A DNA stretch of 64,000 nucleotides, from positions 362,844 to 426,843 of the forward strand of contig NZ_VTVA01000001.1 of the NCBI RefSeq assembly GCF_008638345.1, written 5' to 3'. A program made the translations under genes and the position numbers. The notes under the pieces were generated by a model. It saw only the letters and a program-made list of their open reading frames with translations. It was not told where the DNA came from and ran no database searches. Positions 29,686 through 38,364 of this stretch are shown one piece after another (position 1 is the first letter of the stretch; each line of letters starts with the position of its first letter). The DNA is from Pseudomonas saliphila. GTDB taxonomy: Bacteria; Pseudomonadota; Gammaproteobacteria; Pseudomonadales; Pseudomonadaceae.

Positions 29686-29924
29686 TGGCGTCTCCCCGAG
29701 AGCAACAACCCATTTACCGAGGATAGGCAATTCATTGGGACAATGAAAAATCACGGCAGCTAGAAACACATAACCCACGCCCCAATCCGACGCGCACGTC
29801 TGCATCCGGAAATTGATGTTAATCTCACCCCGGTTTCAGCAGGCCAGCAGATGATAATAGCGCTGCGCTTGAAATAGGCCGTTAGCCAGTTGGTACGGAC
29901 GGTCCTCTACCAGGAAGGTATGCA

Positions 29925-30233
29925 ATGAATACACTGAAATTGGCACTGATAGTCGGGATGGCTTCGCTGTTGGCCGCGTGCGGCGATCCATCGCTGGATA
30001 CGTCTTCGCCTGCAAACGCTGAGGCGAGCATGAACAGGATGATGGAAGATCTGTCGCCGGAGGAGCGTAATAAACTCGGCAGGAATCTGGCGTCTATTAC
30101 TCTGCATTACGCACTGAATCCGCCGGACGGCTTGAGCCTCAATAGCATGATGGAAGCCGAAGCACGTATAAACAAAGAGCTGGATGGCAAGACATACAAA
30201 GAGATCGATAAGCTCGCTAGCGATCTTAGATAG
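29925..30233 (+). CDS. Small lipoprotein (DUF6694-like)
   Basis: A 102-aa lipoprotein. The signal ends in the lipobox LLAAC (Cys at about residue 19), followed by Gly-Asp, which in E. coli logic would weakly favour inner membrane retention. The mature part has DLSPEERNKLGRNLASITLH and a Lys/Asp-rich tail. It matches the small DUF6694 lipoproteins of Pseudomonas; function unknown. CCAGGAAGG precedes the ATG. Confidence 0.72.
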   Translation: MNTLKLALIVGMASLLAACGDPSLDTSSPANAEASMNRMMEDLSPEERNKLGRNLASITLHYALNPPDGLSLNSMMEAEARINKELDGKTYKEIDKLASDLR

Positions 30234-30243
30234 CCCTCCTGCT

Positions 30244-30268
30244 TACCAGGAAGCGGTGCTTCCTGGTA
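30244..30268 (+). terminator. Hairpin after the small lipoprotein gene
   Basis: A perfect 11-bp stem TACCAGGAAGC / GCTTCCTGGTA with a 3-base loop, 10 bases after the stop. No T-run; a probable terminator or mRNA end structure, placed between convergent genes. Confidence 0.55.
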
Positions 30269-30307
30269 GCGCTTGACGCTCTGCCCTCTGTTCAGCCTGC
30301 CATTTAT

Positions 30308-31300
30308 TCAGCTGAGCGCCACGTTGCCACCAGCCGTATCGCGATAACGCGCCGGCGTAACGCCCTGCCAGCGGCGGAACGCACGCACGAAGGCGCCCTC
30401 ATCCGAAAAGCCCAGTCGCTCAGCGATCTCCGCAACCCGTTGTTCTCCGCGCAGCGCCCGGCAAGCCATCTGCTGCAACACGCTTTCGCGCAGACTCTTG
30501 AACGACAGCCCTTCCTCCGCGAGACGGCGGTTGAGATGCCGGCCGCTCAGCTCCAGTTCACCTGCTACGCGCTCCTTGCCCCAGCGGGGATGCTGCCGCA
30601 CCAGGCGTTGCACCTCGGCCGTCAGACTGTGCTGGCCGAGCGCAGCCAGGGTCTGATCGGCCAGTTGGCGCAGGTGTTCACGCAGCGAACTGTTGGCCTG
30701 AATCAGTGGCAGATGGAGCTGCTGCGCCGCAAACCCGAGGCTGTTATGCGCCGCGTCAAAATGCAGCGGACAGTCGATCAGTTGCGCATAGTCATCCAGC
30801 CCGGTAAGCGGCGCATGGCTGAGCCAGAGGCCGGCGGCACGGAAGCGCCCACCGGTGGACCAGCGCGTGAGGTTGAGCTGGCTGGCAAGCACCGCCTCCA
30901 CCCGCTCGGCCTGGCGTACGGAATAGTCCGGCAGATAATCGATGAATACCCGCTCGCCGGCGTGGCGCACGCTGAACTCACCGCCGTCACCGATCACCGG
31001 GGCATATTCGACCAATTCGTCCAGCGCCTCGCCAAGCGTGTCGGAGGTCACCAGCAGCATGCCGGCACTGTCCAGATGACCAATCTGCATTTCCAGCCCC
31101 AGACGCAGCCCGGCCAGAGGGTCAGCGCTGGCGGCACAAAAGGCTTCCCACAGCGCGTCCTGCCGGACCAGTGGTACGCGCTGGTCCGGGCGCAGTTCTG
31201 CCAGCAATTCTCGGGGTAGCGTCAGACCCTGACGTTCGGCGGCCTGCACGATCGCCTGGCTGTATAGCGGCGTGACGCTGTGTTCGGAAATGTCGCCCAT
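30308..31300 (-). CDS. AraC family transcriptional regulator
   Basis: A 330-aa regulator with an Arabinose_bd/DUF4020-type N-terminal domain (about 10-190) and an AraC helix-turn-helix pair at the end (VAEIAERLGFSDEGAFVRAF and RRWQGVTPARYR). The start is the ATG at 31300; an upstream in-frame start at 31354 is possible. It is divergent from the flavin monooxygenase operon with about 100 bases between, and probably controls it. Confidence 0.88.
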   Translation of the reverse strand: MGDISEHSVTPLYSQAIVQAAERQGLTLPRELLAELRPDQRVPLVRQDALWEAFCAASADPLAGLRLGLEMQIGHLDSAGMLLVTSDTLGEALDELVEYAPVIGDGGEFSVRHAGERVFIDYLPDYSVRQAERVEAVLASQLNLTRWSTGGRFRAAGLWLSHAPLTGLDDYAQLIDCPLHFDAAHNSLGFAAQQLHLPLIQANSSLREHLRQLADQTLAALGQHSLTAEVQRLVRQHPRWGKERVAGELELSGRHLNRRLAEEGLSFKSLRESVLQQMACRALRGEQRVAEIAERLGFSDEGAFVRAFRRWQGVTPARYRDTAGGNVALS

Positions 31301-31401
31301 GGCCTGAATTGCCGGTCCTTTGTCCTGTTTGGTGCGATACGCCTCGCAGCGCATCCCTTAGACTGGCAAGCATAACAACAAAGACTTCCGAGGTAGCACC
31401 C

Positions 31402-32730
31402 ATGTACGCCGTGATTGGCGCAGGTCCGATGGGCCTGGCCGCAGCCCGTAACCTTCAGAAACTCGGCATCCCCTTCACCGGGTTCGACCTGCACAGCGAT
31501 GTGGGCGGTTTGTGGGACATCGATAACCCACACAGCACCATGTACGAGACCGCGCACCTGATCTCATCCAAGCGCATGACGGAGTTCAAAGAATTCCCGA
31601 TGGCGGATGACGTCGCGCCCTATCCACACCACCGCGCGCTGAAGACCTATTTCCAGGATTTCGCCAGCCAGTTTGATCTGCGCCGCCATTATGAATTCAG
31701 CACCCGGGTGCTCAGCGTCGAACCCGCCGGCGCGCAATGGAAGGTCACCACCGAGCATGACGGCCAACAGCAATCGCGCCTGTTCGATGGCGTACTGATT
31801 GCCAACGGTACGCTGCACAAGCCGAACATGCCGACACTGCCCGGCGAATTCAGCGGCGAGCTGATGCATTCCTGTGATTACCGCACGCCCGATGTATTCA
31901 AGGGCAAGCGAGTGTTGATTGTCGGCTGTGGCAACTCCGGCGCCGACATCGCCGTGGATGCCGTTCACCACGCGCAATCGGTGGACATCAGCCTGCGCCG
32001 CGGCTACTACTTCGTGCCCAAGTTCATCAAGGGCCGGCCGGTCGACACCCTCGGCGGTAAGGTCAAGCTGCCGCGTGCGCTCAAGCAACGCATCGATGGC
32101 GCGATGATCCGCCTGGTCATCGGCAAGCCCTCGGACTACGGCCTGCCCAATCCGGACTACCGGTTGTATGAGTCCCACCCGGTGATCAACTCGCTGATCC
32201 TGCATCACCTCGGTCACGGGGATATCCATGCGCGCCGCGATATCAGCAAGGTCAGCGGCAAACAGGTCACCTTCGCCGACGGCCAGAGCAAGGAGTACGA
32301 CCTGATCCTGATGTCCACCGGCTACCTGCTGGATTACCCTTTCATTGAGCGCCAGCACTTGAACTGGCCAGCCGAGCAGGACGCGCCGCAGCTGTATATG
32401 AATGTATTCCATCCCGAGCACGACAACCTGTTCATGATGGGCATGATCGAGGCCGCGGGGCTCGGCTGGGAGGGCCGTAATCAGCAAGCGCGCCTGGTAG
32501 CGCTGTATATCCGCCAGCGCCAGCAAAACGCGGAGGCTGCCAAAACGTTCGACAAGATTAAAAACGAGCGCGCGGGCGTGACGCTCGATGGCGGTTACGA
32601 TTACATCAAGCTGGCGCGCATGGCCTATTACGTGAACAAGGATGAATACCTGAAGACGCTGGCTGAGCACATAACCGCACTGCAAAGTGGACTCAGCGTG
32701 GACGAAGCCAAGCCGGTGCCCGCAGCGTGA
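31402..32730 (+). CDS. Flavin-containing monooxygenase family protein
   Basis: A 442-aa FMO-like flavoprotein. The FAD loop is YAVIGAGPMGLAAARNLQKL at the very N-terminus and the NADPH loop is VLIVGCGNSGADIAVDAV (about 172-189); the stretch STGYLLDYPF matches the family ATG-containing motif. Such enzymes insert oxygen at N, S or carbonyl carbon (Baeyer-Villiger). It starts at the ATG at 31402 after GAGGTAG. It heads a four-gene operon with BASS, epimerase and SDR genes. Confidence 0.85.
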   Translation: MYAVIGAGPMGLAAARNLQKLGIPFTGFDLHSDVGGLWDIDNPHSTMYETAHLISSKRMTEFKEFPMADDVAPYPHHRALKTYFQDFASQFDLRRHYEFSTRVLSVEPAGAQWKVTTEHDGQQQSRLFDGVLIANGTLHKPNMPTLPGEFSGELMHSCDYRTPDVFKGKRVLIVGCGNSGADIAVDAVHHAQSVDISLRRGYYFVPKFIKGRPVDTLGGKVKLPRALKQRIDGAMIRLVIGKPSDYGLPNPDYRLYESHPVINSLILHHLGHGDIHARRDISKVSGKQVTFADGQSKEYDLILMSTGYLLDYPFIERQHLNWPAEQDAPQLYMNVFHPEHDNLFMMGMIEAAGLGWEGRNQQARLVALYIRQRQQNAEAAKTFDKIKNERAGVTLDGGYDYIKLARMAYYVNKDEYLKTLAEHITALQSGLSVDEAKPVPAA

Positions 32731-33620
32731 GCGGTGCATTACCGATCCAGTTCGACCCGGCCAGCCTGATCCTGCTCAACGTCATCATGGCGTGCATGAT
32801 GTTCGGCGTATCCTTGAGCCTGAGGCTGGAGGATTTCAAGCGCATCGCTATGGCACCCGTCGCACCTCTGGCCGGGCTGTTCGCCCAGTTCCTGTTGCTG
32901 CCGCTGGCGACCTGCCTGTTCACCTGGGCGCTGCGGATCGATGCCGAACTGGCGCTGGGGATGATTCTGGTGGCGTCGTGCCCGGGCGGTAGTTTCTCCA
33001 ACATCATGACCTGGCTGGCCCGCGGCAACGTCGCGGTGTCGGTCAGCATGACCGCGGTGTCCAGCCTGGCCGCCACGGTGCTGACACCGCTGAATTTCGC
33101 CTTCTATGGCTGGCTCAATCCGCACACCCGCGAATACCTGACGCACATCACCCTGGAGCCAGGCGGCATTCTGTTGCTGGTGTTGCTGGTACTGGCGCTG
33201 CCCCTGGTGCTCGGGATGACGATCGGACGCCGATTGCCCGGCCTGGTCGCCCGCAGCGAAAAGCCCCTGCGCATTATCTCGTTGCTGGTGTTTCTGGGCT
33301 TCGTCGCGATCGCCTTCACCAACAATTTCGGCCTGTTCCTCGAGCGTTTCCACAGTTTCTTCTGGCTGGTAGCCGCGCATAACCTGCTGGCGCTGTCGCT
33401 GGGTTACAGCATGGGGTTGCTGCTCAAGCTACCCGTGGCCGACCGCCGGGCGGTGACCATGGAAGTCGGCATCCAGAACTCGGGGCTGGGTCTGGTCATC
33501 CTGTTCACCTTTTTCCCCGAAGCCGGCGGCATGATGCTGATCACCGCCTTCTGGGGCGTCTGGCATCTGGTGTCGGGCATCACTCTTTCACACATCTGGG
33601 CGCGGACCGCACATGACTAA
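32727..33620 (+). CDS. Bile acid:sodium symporter (BASS) family transporter
   Basis: A 297-aa inner membrane protein with about nine helices. MACMMFGVSLSLRLEDFKRI, ASCPGGSFSNIMTWLARGN and EVGIQNSGLGLVILF are BASS family signatures, the latter two lining the sodium and substrate sites. It starts GTG at 32727 overlapping the monooxygenase stop (GTGA). The substrate is likely an organic anion linked to the neighbouring oxidative pathway. Confidence 0.86.
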   Translation: MSGALPIQFDPASLILLNVIMACMMFGVSLSLRLEDFKRIAMAPVAPLAGLFAQFLLLPLATCLFTWALRIDAELALGMILVASCPGGSFSNIMTWLARGNVAVSVSMTAVSSLAATVLTPLNFAFYGWLNPHTREYLTHITLEPGGILLLVLLVLALPLVLGMTIGRRLPGLVARSEKPLRIISLLVFLGFVAIAFTNNFGLFLERFHSFFWLVAAHNLLALSLGYSMGLLLKLPVADRRAVTMEVGIQNSGLGLVILFTFFPEAGGMMLITAFWGVWHLVSGITLSHIWARTAHD

Positions 33621-34545
33621 ACGCATACTGATCACCGGCGCGGCCGGCTATATCGGTCATCAGCTGGGCAATCGCCTGGCCGAGCACTTTGCGGTGACCG
33701 GCACGGATTTACGCACACGTGACGACCTGCGCTTTGCGCTGGAAATCGCCGATGTGCGTGAACACAACCTGGCCGACCTGATGAAACGCGCACAGATCAC
33801 CCACGTGGTGCATCTGGCCTCGGTGCTCCAGGCCTCCCCGGACCGCGCCCGTGATTACGACATCGACGTCAACGGCACCCGCAACGTGCTCGAGTGCTGC
33901 ATCAAGGCCGGCGTGCAACACCTGACCGTTACCAGCTCCGGCGCCGCCTATGGTTACCACGCGGACAACCCGGCCTGGATCGACGAACAGGACGCCCTAC
34001 GCGGCAATCCCGAATTTGCCTACTCAGACCACAAGCGGCAGATAGAAGAGATGCTCGCCGATTACCGTCTGCGCCATCCACACCTGCAGCAATTGATCTT
34101 CCGCCCCGGCACCGTGCTGGGCACCGAGACGCGCAATCAGATCACCAGCCTGTTCATGGCCCCGCGCATCCTCGCGCTCAAGGGCAGCGATTCGCCCTTC
34201 GTGTTCATCTGGGATCAGGATGTGATCGGCGCGATGGAAATGGGCATCAGCCAGGACAAGACCGGCATTTTCAACATGGCCGGTGATGGCGCGCTGACCA
34301 TGCAGGAAATTGCACACCGCCTGAACAAGCCGTTATTGACCTTGCCGGTATGGCTGGTCAAAGCCGGGCTACAGATTGCAAAATGGCGCGGCAAGCCAAC
34401 CGGGCCAGAGCAGGTCAACTTCCTGCGCTACCGCCCGGTACTCAGCAATCGGCGCTTGAAGGAGGAATTCGGGTATCCGTTGGCCAAGACATCCGCCGAA
34501 ACCTTCGAGTATTTCGTCGAGTGCAATGGGTTGCGCAAACCCTGA
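33613..34545 (+). CDS. NAD-dependent epimerase/dehydratase (extended SDR)
   Basis: A 310-aa extended SDR. The NAD loop is ITGAAGYIGHQLGN, the catalytic Tyr/Lys are in FAYSDHKRQIEE, and the substrate region holds FRPGTVLGTETRNQ. It overlaps the BASS gene by 8 bases. It may reduce or epimerise an intermediate of the monooxygenase pathway; no specific substrate is visible. Confidence 0.85.
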   Translation: MTKRILITGAAGYIGHQLGNRLAEHFAVTGTDLRTRDDLRFALEIADVREHNLADLMKRAQITHVVHLASVLQASPDRARDYDIDVNGTRNVLECCIKAGVQHLTVTSSGAAYGYHADNPAWIDEQDALRGNPEFAYSDHKRQIEEMLADYRLRHPHLQQLIFRPGTVLGTETRNQITSLFMAPRILALKGSDSPFVFIWDQDVIGAMEMGISQDKTGIFNMAGDGALTMQEIAHRLNKPLLTLPVWLVKAGLQIAKWRGKPTGPEQVNFLRYRPVLSNRRLKEEFGYPLAKTSAETFEYFVECNGLRKP

Positions 34546-34562
34546 TACGGAGAGAACAGCCC

Positions 34563-35348
34563 ATGCACGTCACCCTGAACACCGGCGCCGCCTCCGGCCT
34601 CGGCTGGGCCATGGCGCGCCACTGGTTTGCCGCTGGACACAGTCTGGTGCTGGCCGACATTGACGCAGAAGGCCTGGCCGCCCGCGCCGAAGAACTGGGC
34701 GACCCGGAGCGGGTGCTAACCGTCACCGCGGATATTACCCAGGCAGCCGACATCTGCTTTCTGATCGATGAGGTACGTTATTGCTTCGGCCGGCTCGATT
34801 TGCTGGTTAACAATGCCGGCATCACCCACCGCTCCCCGGCCCATCAGACCCACCCGGACGTCTTTCGCAAGGTCATGGCGGTGGACTGGCAAGGCCCGGT
34901 GGAGCTGACCATGGCCGCGCTACCGCTACTACGCGAATCGGGCGGCTCGATCGTCTGCATCGGCTCGATGGCCGGCTGGATGCCGGTGCCCGGCCGCGCT
35001 GCCTATTGCGCCGCCAAAAGCGCGCTGACGCAGTTCTTCGAGGTGCTACGCCTGGAGCTGGAGCCTGATGGCATCCACATACTCATGGCCTACCCGAGCT
35101 TTCTCGACACGCCGATCGAACATCACGCCCTGGGGCGCGATGGCAAGGTCGCCAAGCACCCGCGCTCGATGGTCGGCGGCATGCGCAGCGCCGAATGGAT
35201 GGCCAAACTGATCGATGACGGACTACAGCGGCGCAAGCGCTGGATACTGCCTGAACCGGTCTCGCGATTCGGCAGTCTGCTCTGGCGCATCGCGCCATCG
35301 CTGTACCTGCGCCAGGTGCGTAAGCGCTTCGCCGGGGAGTTGCGCTAA
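34563..35348 (+). CDS. Short-chain dehydrogenase/reductase
   Basis: A 261-aa classical SDR. TGAASGLGWAMARHW (about 7-21) binds the nucleotide, LDLLVNNAGITHR is the NNAG motif and GRAAYCAAKSALTQFF holds the catalytic Tyr/Lys. The first strand is VTLNTGAASG, slightly unusual in lacking the common V-I-T-G. GGAGAG precedes the ATG, 17 bases after the epimerase stop. Last gene of the monooxygenase operon. Confidence 0.85.
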   Translation: MHVTLNTGAASGLGWAMARHWFAAGHSLVLADIDAEGLAARAEELGDPERVLTVTADITQAADICFLIDEVRYCFGRLDLLVNNAGITHRSPAHQTHPDVFRKVMAVDWQGPVELTMAALPLLRESGGSIVCIGSMAGWMPVPGRAAYCAAKSALTQFFEVLRLELEPDGIHILMAYPSFLDTPIEHHALGRDGKVAKHPRSMVGGMRSAEWMAKLIDDGLQRRKRWILPEPVSRFGSLLWRIAPSLYLRQVRKRFAGELR

Positions 35349-35375
35349 CGTCATGCCACGATCCAACACCCCTCC

Positions 35376-35452
35376 CTGGGAAGGTCGAGTTCCATCTCGA
35401 CCAACGGCGTCTCGGCTCACACTTTTGTCGAGATGGAACTCGACACTCCCAG
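35376..35452. repeat. Long perfect inverted repeat after the SDR gene
   Basis: GTCGAGTTCCATCTCGAC (35384-35401) and its exact reverse complement GTCGAGATGGAACTCGAC (35427-35444) are 25 bases apart; an outer CTGGGA/TCCCAG pair extends the stem. Each arm is itself a short hairpin (GTCGAG/CTCGAC). The design, a hairpin of hairpins, resembles REP pairs (BIME-like) of a family different from the other REP copies here, or serves as a terminator for the operon. Confidence 0.7.
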
Positions 35453-35530
35453 TTCACACCTCCCCTGGACGACCGGGCTCCATCTCAGCCTCCCGACTAC
35501 TATCCACTACTACTTTCAGAATAAGGCTCA

Positions 35531-36298
35531 ATGATGCTGCTTGATCCCTGGCTATGGCTCGGTGTGTTCATATTGCTGGCCTACACCGTCGAAGCCATTA
35601 CCGGTTTCGGCAGCCTGGTCATTGCACTCTCGCTGGGCGCACTGATCCTGCCGATTTCGGAAATGATGCCGGTGGTGGTGCCGCTCAACGTGCTGATGAC
35701 CAGCTATCTGGTGTGGCGCCACCGCAGGCATATTTACTGGCCGGTGCTGCTCAAACTGATCCTGCCGCTGATGGTACTGGGTACGGCCGCGGGTTATGTA
35801 CTGCGTCCTTGGCTCGGCGACAACCTGTTGAAACTGCTGTTCGGCATGCTGGTGCTCTGGTTCGCCAGCCGCGAGCTCTGGCGCATGTACCGCGGGATCG
35901 TGATCGCCCCGCACCCGCTGATACTCAGCCGCGCCCTGACCTTCGGCGCCGGCATCACCCACGGTTTGTTCGCTTCCGGCGGCCCGCTGCTGGTCTACGC
36001 TATCGGCGGCATCCAGCTCGACAAGAGCCGCATGCGCGCCACCCTGCTGGTCGTGTGGCTTACCTTGAACAGCTGCCTGACAGCACTGTTTCTGTTCGAC
36101 GGCACGCTCATCCCCAGCCTGCCGCGCCTGGCGCTCTATCTGCCACTGCTAGTGGTTGGCGTGCTGCTCGGCGAATACCTGCATCACCGCCTGAATGAAC
36201 AGCGGTTCCGTCAGGTGGTGTATGGGTTGCTGGTAATTACGGGAATATTGCTGGTTTTCAAGGCCATCGAAGGGTATTCCGGATTCATGCTGTCCTGA
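35531..36298 (+). CDS. TSUP (TauE/SafE) family permease
   Basis: A 255-aa membrane protein with about eight helices. VEAITGFGSLVIALSLGAL in the first half and GAGITHGLFASGGPLLVYAI in the second are the repeated TSUP motifs. Family members export sulfite, sulfoacetate or other organosulfur anions; the substrate is unknown here. AAGG precedes the double ATG. The stop codon lies inside a 13-bp hairpin. Confidence 0.87.
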   Translation: MMLLDPWLWLGVFILLAYTVEAITGFGSLVIALSLGALILPISEMMPVVVPLNVLMTSYLVWRHRRHIYWPVLLKLILPLMVLGTAAGYVLRPWLGDNLLKLLFGMLVLWFASRELWRMYRGIVIAPHPLILSRALTFGAGITHGLFASGGPLLVYAIGGIQLDKSRMRATLLVVWLTLNSCLTALFLFDGTLIPSLPRLALYLPLLVVGVLLGEYLHHRLNEQRFRQVVYGLLVITGILLVFKAIEGYSGFMLS

Positions 36299-36308
36299 AT
36301 CCGGAATA
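36275..36308 (+). terminator. Hairpin built into the end of the TSUP gene
   Basis: TATTCCGGATTCA and TGAATCCGGAATA form a perfect 13-bp stem with an 8-base loop; the TGA stop of the gene is in the right arm. It separates the convergent TSUP and nitroreductase genes and could end transcription from both sides. Confidence 0.65.
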
Positions 36309-36328
36309 TTGTCGTGCGGCAGATCGCG

Positions 36329-37015
36329 CTAGGAAACCGTCTCGTCGAAGCCGACAAAGGTCGCCACTTCGTCGACAGCGCGACGCTTCGACACCACTGC
36401 GTTGGCCGGAAAGTCTTCATCCGGAAAGCCCATGGCAACGCAGATCATGATCACCTGATCCTCCGGAATGCCCGCATGCTCGCGCACCACCGGTGAGTGC
36501 ATAATGCCCTGACTGTTTACCACACAGCCCAAGCCGCGGGACCAGGCGGCGTTCACCAGGCCATTGACCAGCGCCCCGCAGTCGAACTGGGCGATGTCGC
36601 CGTCGCGCAAGACGCGGTCATAGGTCACTACCACAGAGACCGGCGCATCAAACTGGCGGAAGCCGCGCAGTATCCAGTCCTGGCGCTTATTCTTGTCGTC
36701 ACGGGCGATGCCCATGGCTTTGAAGAGTTGTACCGCGATCTCCACCTGCCGGTCCCGGTGCTCGCCTTCATAGGCATCGATGCCACGGCTTTCCTTCGAT
36801 GGCGGCACGCCGCCCAGCATACGTTCGGTATTTTCCGCGCGAATCCGGTCCAGTGGCTCTCCGGTCAGCACATGCAGATGCCATGGCTGCGTATTCATCG
36901 AGGATGGCGCCCGAATGGCTAGTGCAATAACTTCCTCGATCAGGCTACGCGGAACCGCTTGCTGCTTGAACGCGCGAATGCTGCGCCGCCCGAATACGAC
37001 TTCTTCGTAATTCAC
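36329..37015 (-). CDS. Nitroreductase family protein
   Basis: A 228-aa FMN enzyme. FGRRSIRAFKQQAVPRSLIE and APSSMNTQPWHLHVLTG are the FMN-binding N-terminal motifs and VVNSQGIMHSPVVREHAGIP the later one. It reduces nitro groups or quinone-like compounds with NAD(P)H, but natural substrates are unknown. Start GTG at 37015 after AGGAGATGAC. Confidence 0.88.
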   Translation of the reverse strand: MNYEEVVFGRRSIRAFKQQAVPRSLIEEVIALAIRAPSSMNTQPWHLHVLTGEPLDRIRAENTERMLGGVPPSKESRGIDAYEGEHRDRQVEIAVQLFKAMGIARDDKNKRQDWILRGFRQFDAPVSVVVTYDRVLRDGDIAQFDCGALVNGLVNAAWSRGLGCVVNSQGIMHSPVVREHAGIPEDQVIMICVAMGFPDEDFPANAVVSKRRAVDEVATFVGFDETVS

Positions 37016-37190
37016 CCGTCATCTCCTCATACGCTATGGCAGCCAGCGATACGCCGCATTGGGCGTCCGCCTGCAATCTGGATCTGACACTAGCATATTC
37101 GCAGCGGCGCTCAGGGCGCCTATGCGTCGGCAGAGCGACACATCAGGATCGCTTATAAGCGGTGATTAATGGCGTGATAGGAAAAGGGAG

Positions 37191-37790
37191 TTACAAGCCA
37201 TCCTGCGGGTGCAATGTTCTCAGCTGCAGATCGGCCTGAGATTTGCGCTGCCAAACACGCCAATATTTCTGTTGTTTCGAGATGACGCTGTCTCTATTCG
37301 CTCCGTACCAGGAGCGGGCTTTGGGTGTCATGCCTGCGAGTTTGGTGTTCTGTGTCCAAGCTTGAAAGTCATTGCTATCGAGACGGTACTTCGAGCCTGA
37401 CTGCTTGATGGGCCACATTGAAAAACGTGCTTTCCATGCCCCCATCCTGGGCGTAACGATGCTGTAGTACGTTTTGCCGGCACTCAGATCGGCTTCCATA
37501 AAATCAGCTGCCTCTGACACCACCATGAAAGTGTGTTTACCAGGCAAAGTGTTATAGGCGACCTTTGTTCCGTTGTTCAGTATCCCGATGAAGACGGGCT
37601 CGTTACCGGAGACATCGTAAATTGAAGCGCTGATCGCACTGCCTACAAATGAATCGCGCATGAACAGTACTTGGGCCTGATCGCCAGCCGGTCGTTTCGC
37701 CGCTACACCAGAAGAAACTGACATGGGATTGGATGCGCATCCAACCAAAAACAATCCATATAGAACGACCGCAAACTTTAATATTTTCAT
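37191..37790 (-). CDS. Predicted lipoprotein, DUF2846-like
   Basis: A 199-aa lipoprotein with lipobox LVGC (Cys about residue 18). The mature domain has QVLFMRDSFVGSAISASIYD, GTKVAYNTLPGKHTFMVVSE and SAGKTYYSIVTP, the layout of DUF2846-type periplasmic proteins. Function unknown. It seems to be a single gene. Confidence 0.68.
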   Translation of the reverse strand: MKILKFAVVLYGLFLVGCASNPMSVSSGVAAKRPAGDQAQVLFMRDSFVGSAISASIYDVSGNEPVFIGILNNGTKVAYNTLPGKHTFMVVSEAADFMEADLSAGKTYYSIVTPRMGAWKARFSMWPIKQSGSKYRLDSNDFQAWTQNTKLAGMTPKARSWYGANRDSVISKQQKYWRVWQRKSQADLQLRTLHPQDGL

Positions 37791-37928
37791 TCCATCCCCC
37801 TAAGAGTTGTTTCAAGGGAATAAGACTACCCACCCCATAGAGCAGATTGGCCGCATTCCCTTGCGTCAGCCAAGGTAATGCATATTGATAGCCAGTAGCC
37901 ATAAAAAGAATCATCGGATAAAAGCGAT

Positions 37929-38168
37929 TTACGCACGTTCCGTCTCCTCGCTCAGCGGCATACCTGCCAGCGTCAGCTCGCCACCCAAGGCCTGAATCAC
38001 GGTCAACGTCAAACCCAGATGTGCAGTTGGTTTGCCTGCTTCAAGGTCCCCAATAAAGCGCACACCCACGCCTGCAGCCAATGCCAACTGCGACTGGGTG
38101 AGTCCTAGTTGTTTACGCCCCTGCTTGATTGCTGCTCCCAGCTCAATGGGGGTTCTGATCACAGACAT
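37929..38168 (-). CDS. Orphan HipB-like HTH regulator
   Basis: A 79-aa DNA-binding protein with one Cro/C1-type helix-turn-helix, LGLTQSQLALAAGVGVRFIG, and the C-terminal beta-strand GGELTLAGMP typical of HipB antitoxins. No HipA kinase gene follows on either side, so it is an orphan. Its upstream region carries three palindromes (38184-38197, 38230-38249, 38281-38298), possible operators. It could be a former antitoxin now acting as a regulator. Confidence 0.8.
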   Translation of the reverse strand: MSVIRTPIELGAAIKQGRKQLGLTQSQLALAAGVGVRFIGDLEAGKPTAHLGLTLTVIQALGGELTLAGMPLSEETERA

Positions 38169-38183
38169 GGCCGCTCCAAAAGA

Positions 38184-38197
38184 TTACCGATCGGTAA
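38184..38197. promoter_or_regulatory. Palindrome next to the HipB-like start
   Basis: TTACCGATCGGTAA, a perfect 14-base palindrome, ends 16 bases before the HipB-like start codon, where it could block transcription or ribosome access. Confidence 0.5.
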
Positions 38198-38229
38198 GAT
38201 TAAGCGCTTCCAGAGGACAACTCAATAAA

Positions 38230-38249
38230 ATATTCCCGAACGGGAATAT
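38230..38249. promoter_or_regulatory. Palindromic operator candidate 1
   Basis: ATATTCCCGAACGGGAATAT has two 9-base arms. It shares TATTCCCG-N2-CGGGAATA with the site at 38281-38298; the centres are 50 bases apart, about five helical turns, allowing loop or cooperative binding by the HipB-like protein. Confidence 0.65.
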
Positions 38250-38280
38250 GTGGTCGCCAACCAACCGTATTTATGTATTT

Positions 38281-38298
38281 TATTCCCGTACGGGAATA
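38281..38298. promoter_or_regulatory. Palindromic operator candidate 2
   Basis: TATTCCCGTACGGGAATA is a perfect 18-base palindrome matching candidate 1 in both arms. Together they resemble the paired TATCC-N8-GGATA operators known for E. coli HipB in layout though not in exact sequence. Confidence 0.65.
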
Positions 38299-38364
38299 CT
38301 GCCCTGCCGAGAGAGTTCGCAAATAGATAATCACCGTCCACGGGTATCCACTCGCGAAACAACA

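Noticed and set aside
31564-32739. 391-codon minus-strand frame opposite the flavin monooxygenase
   Set aside because: Composition is that of an antisense shadow (runs of Val, Gln, His, Leu) and the plus-strand product has FAD and NADPH motifs.
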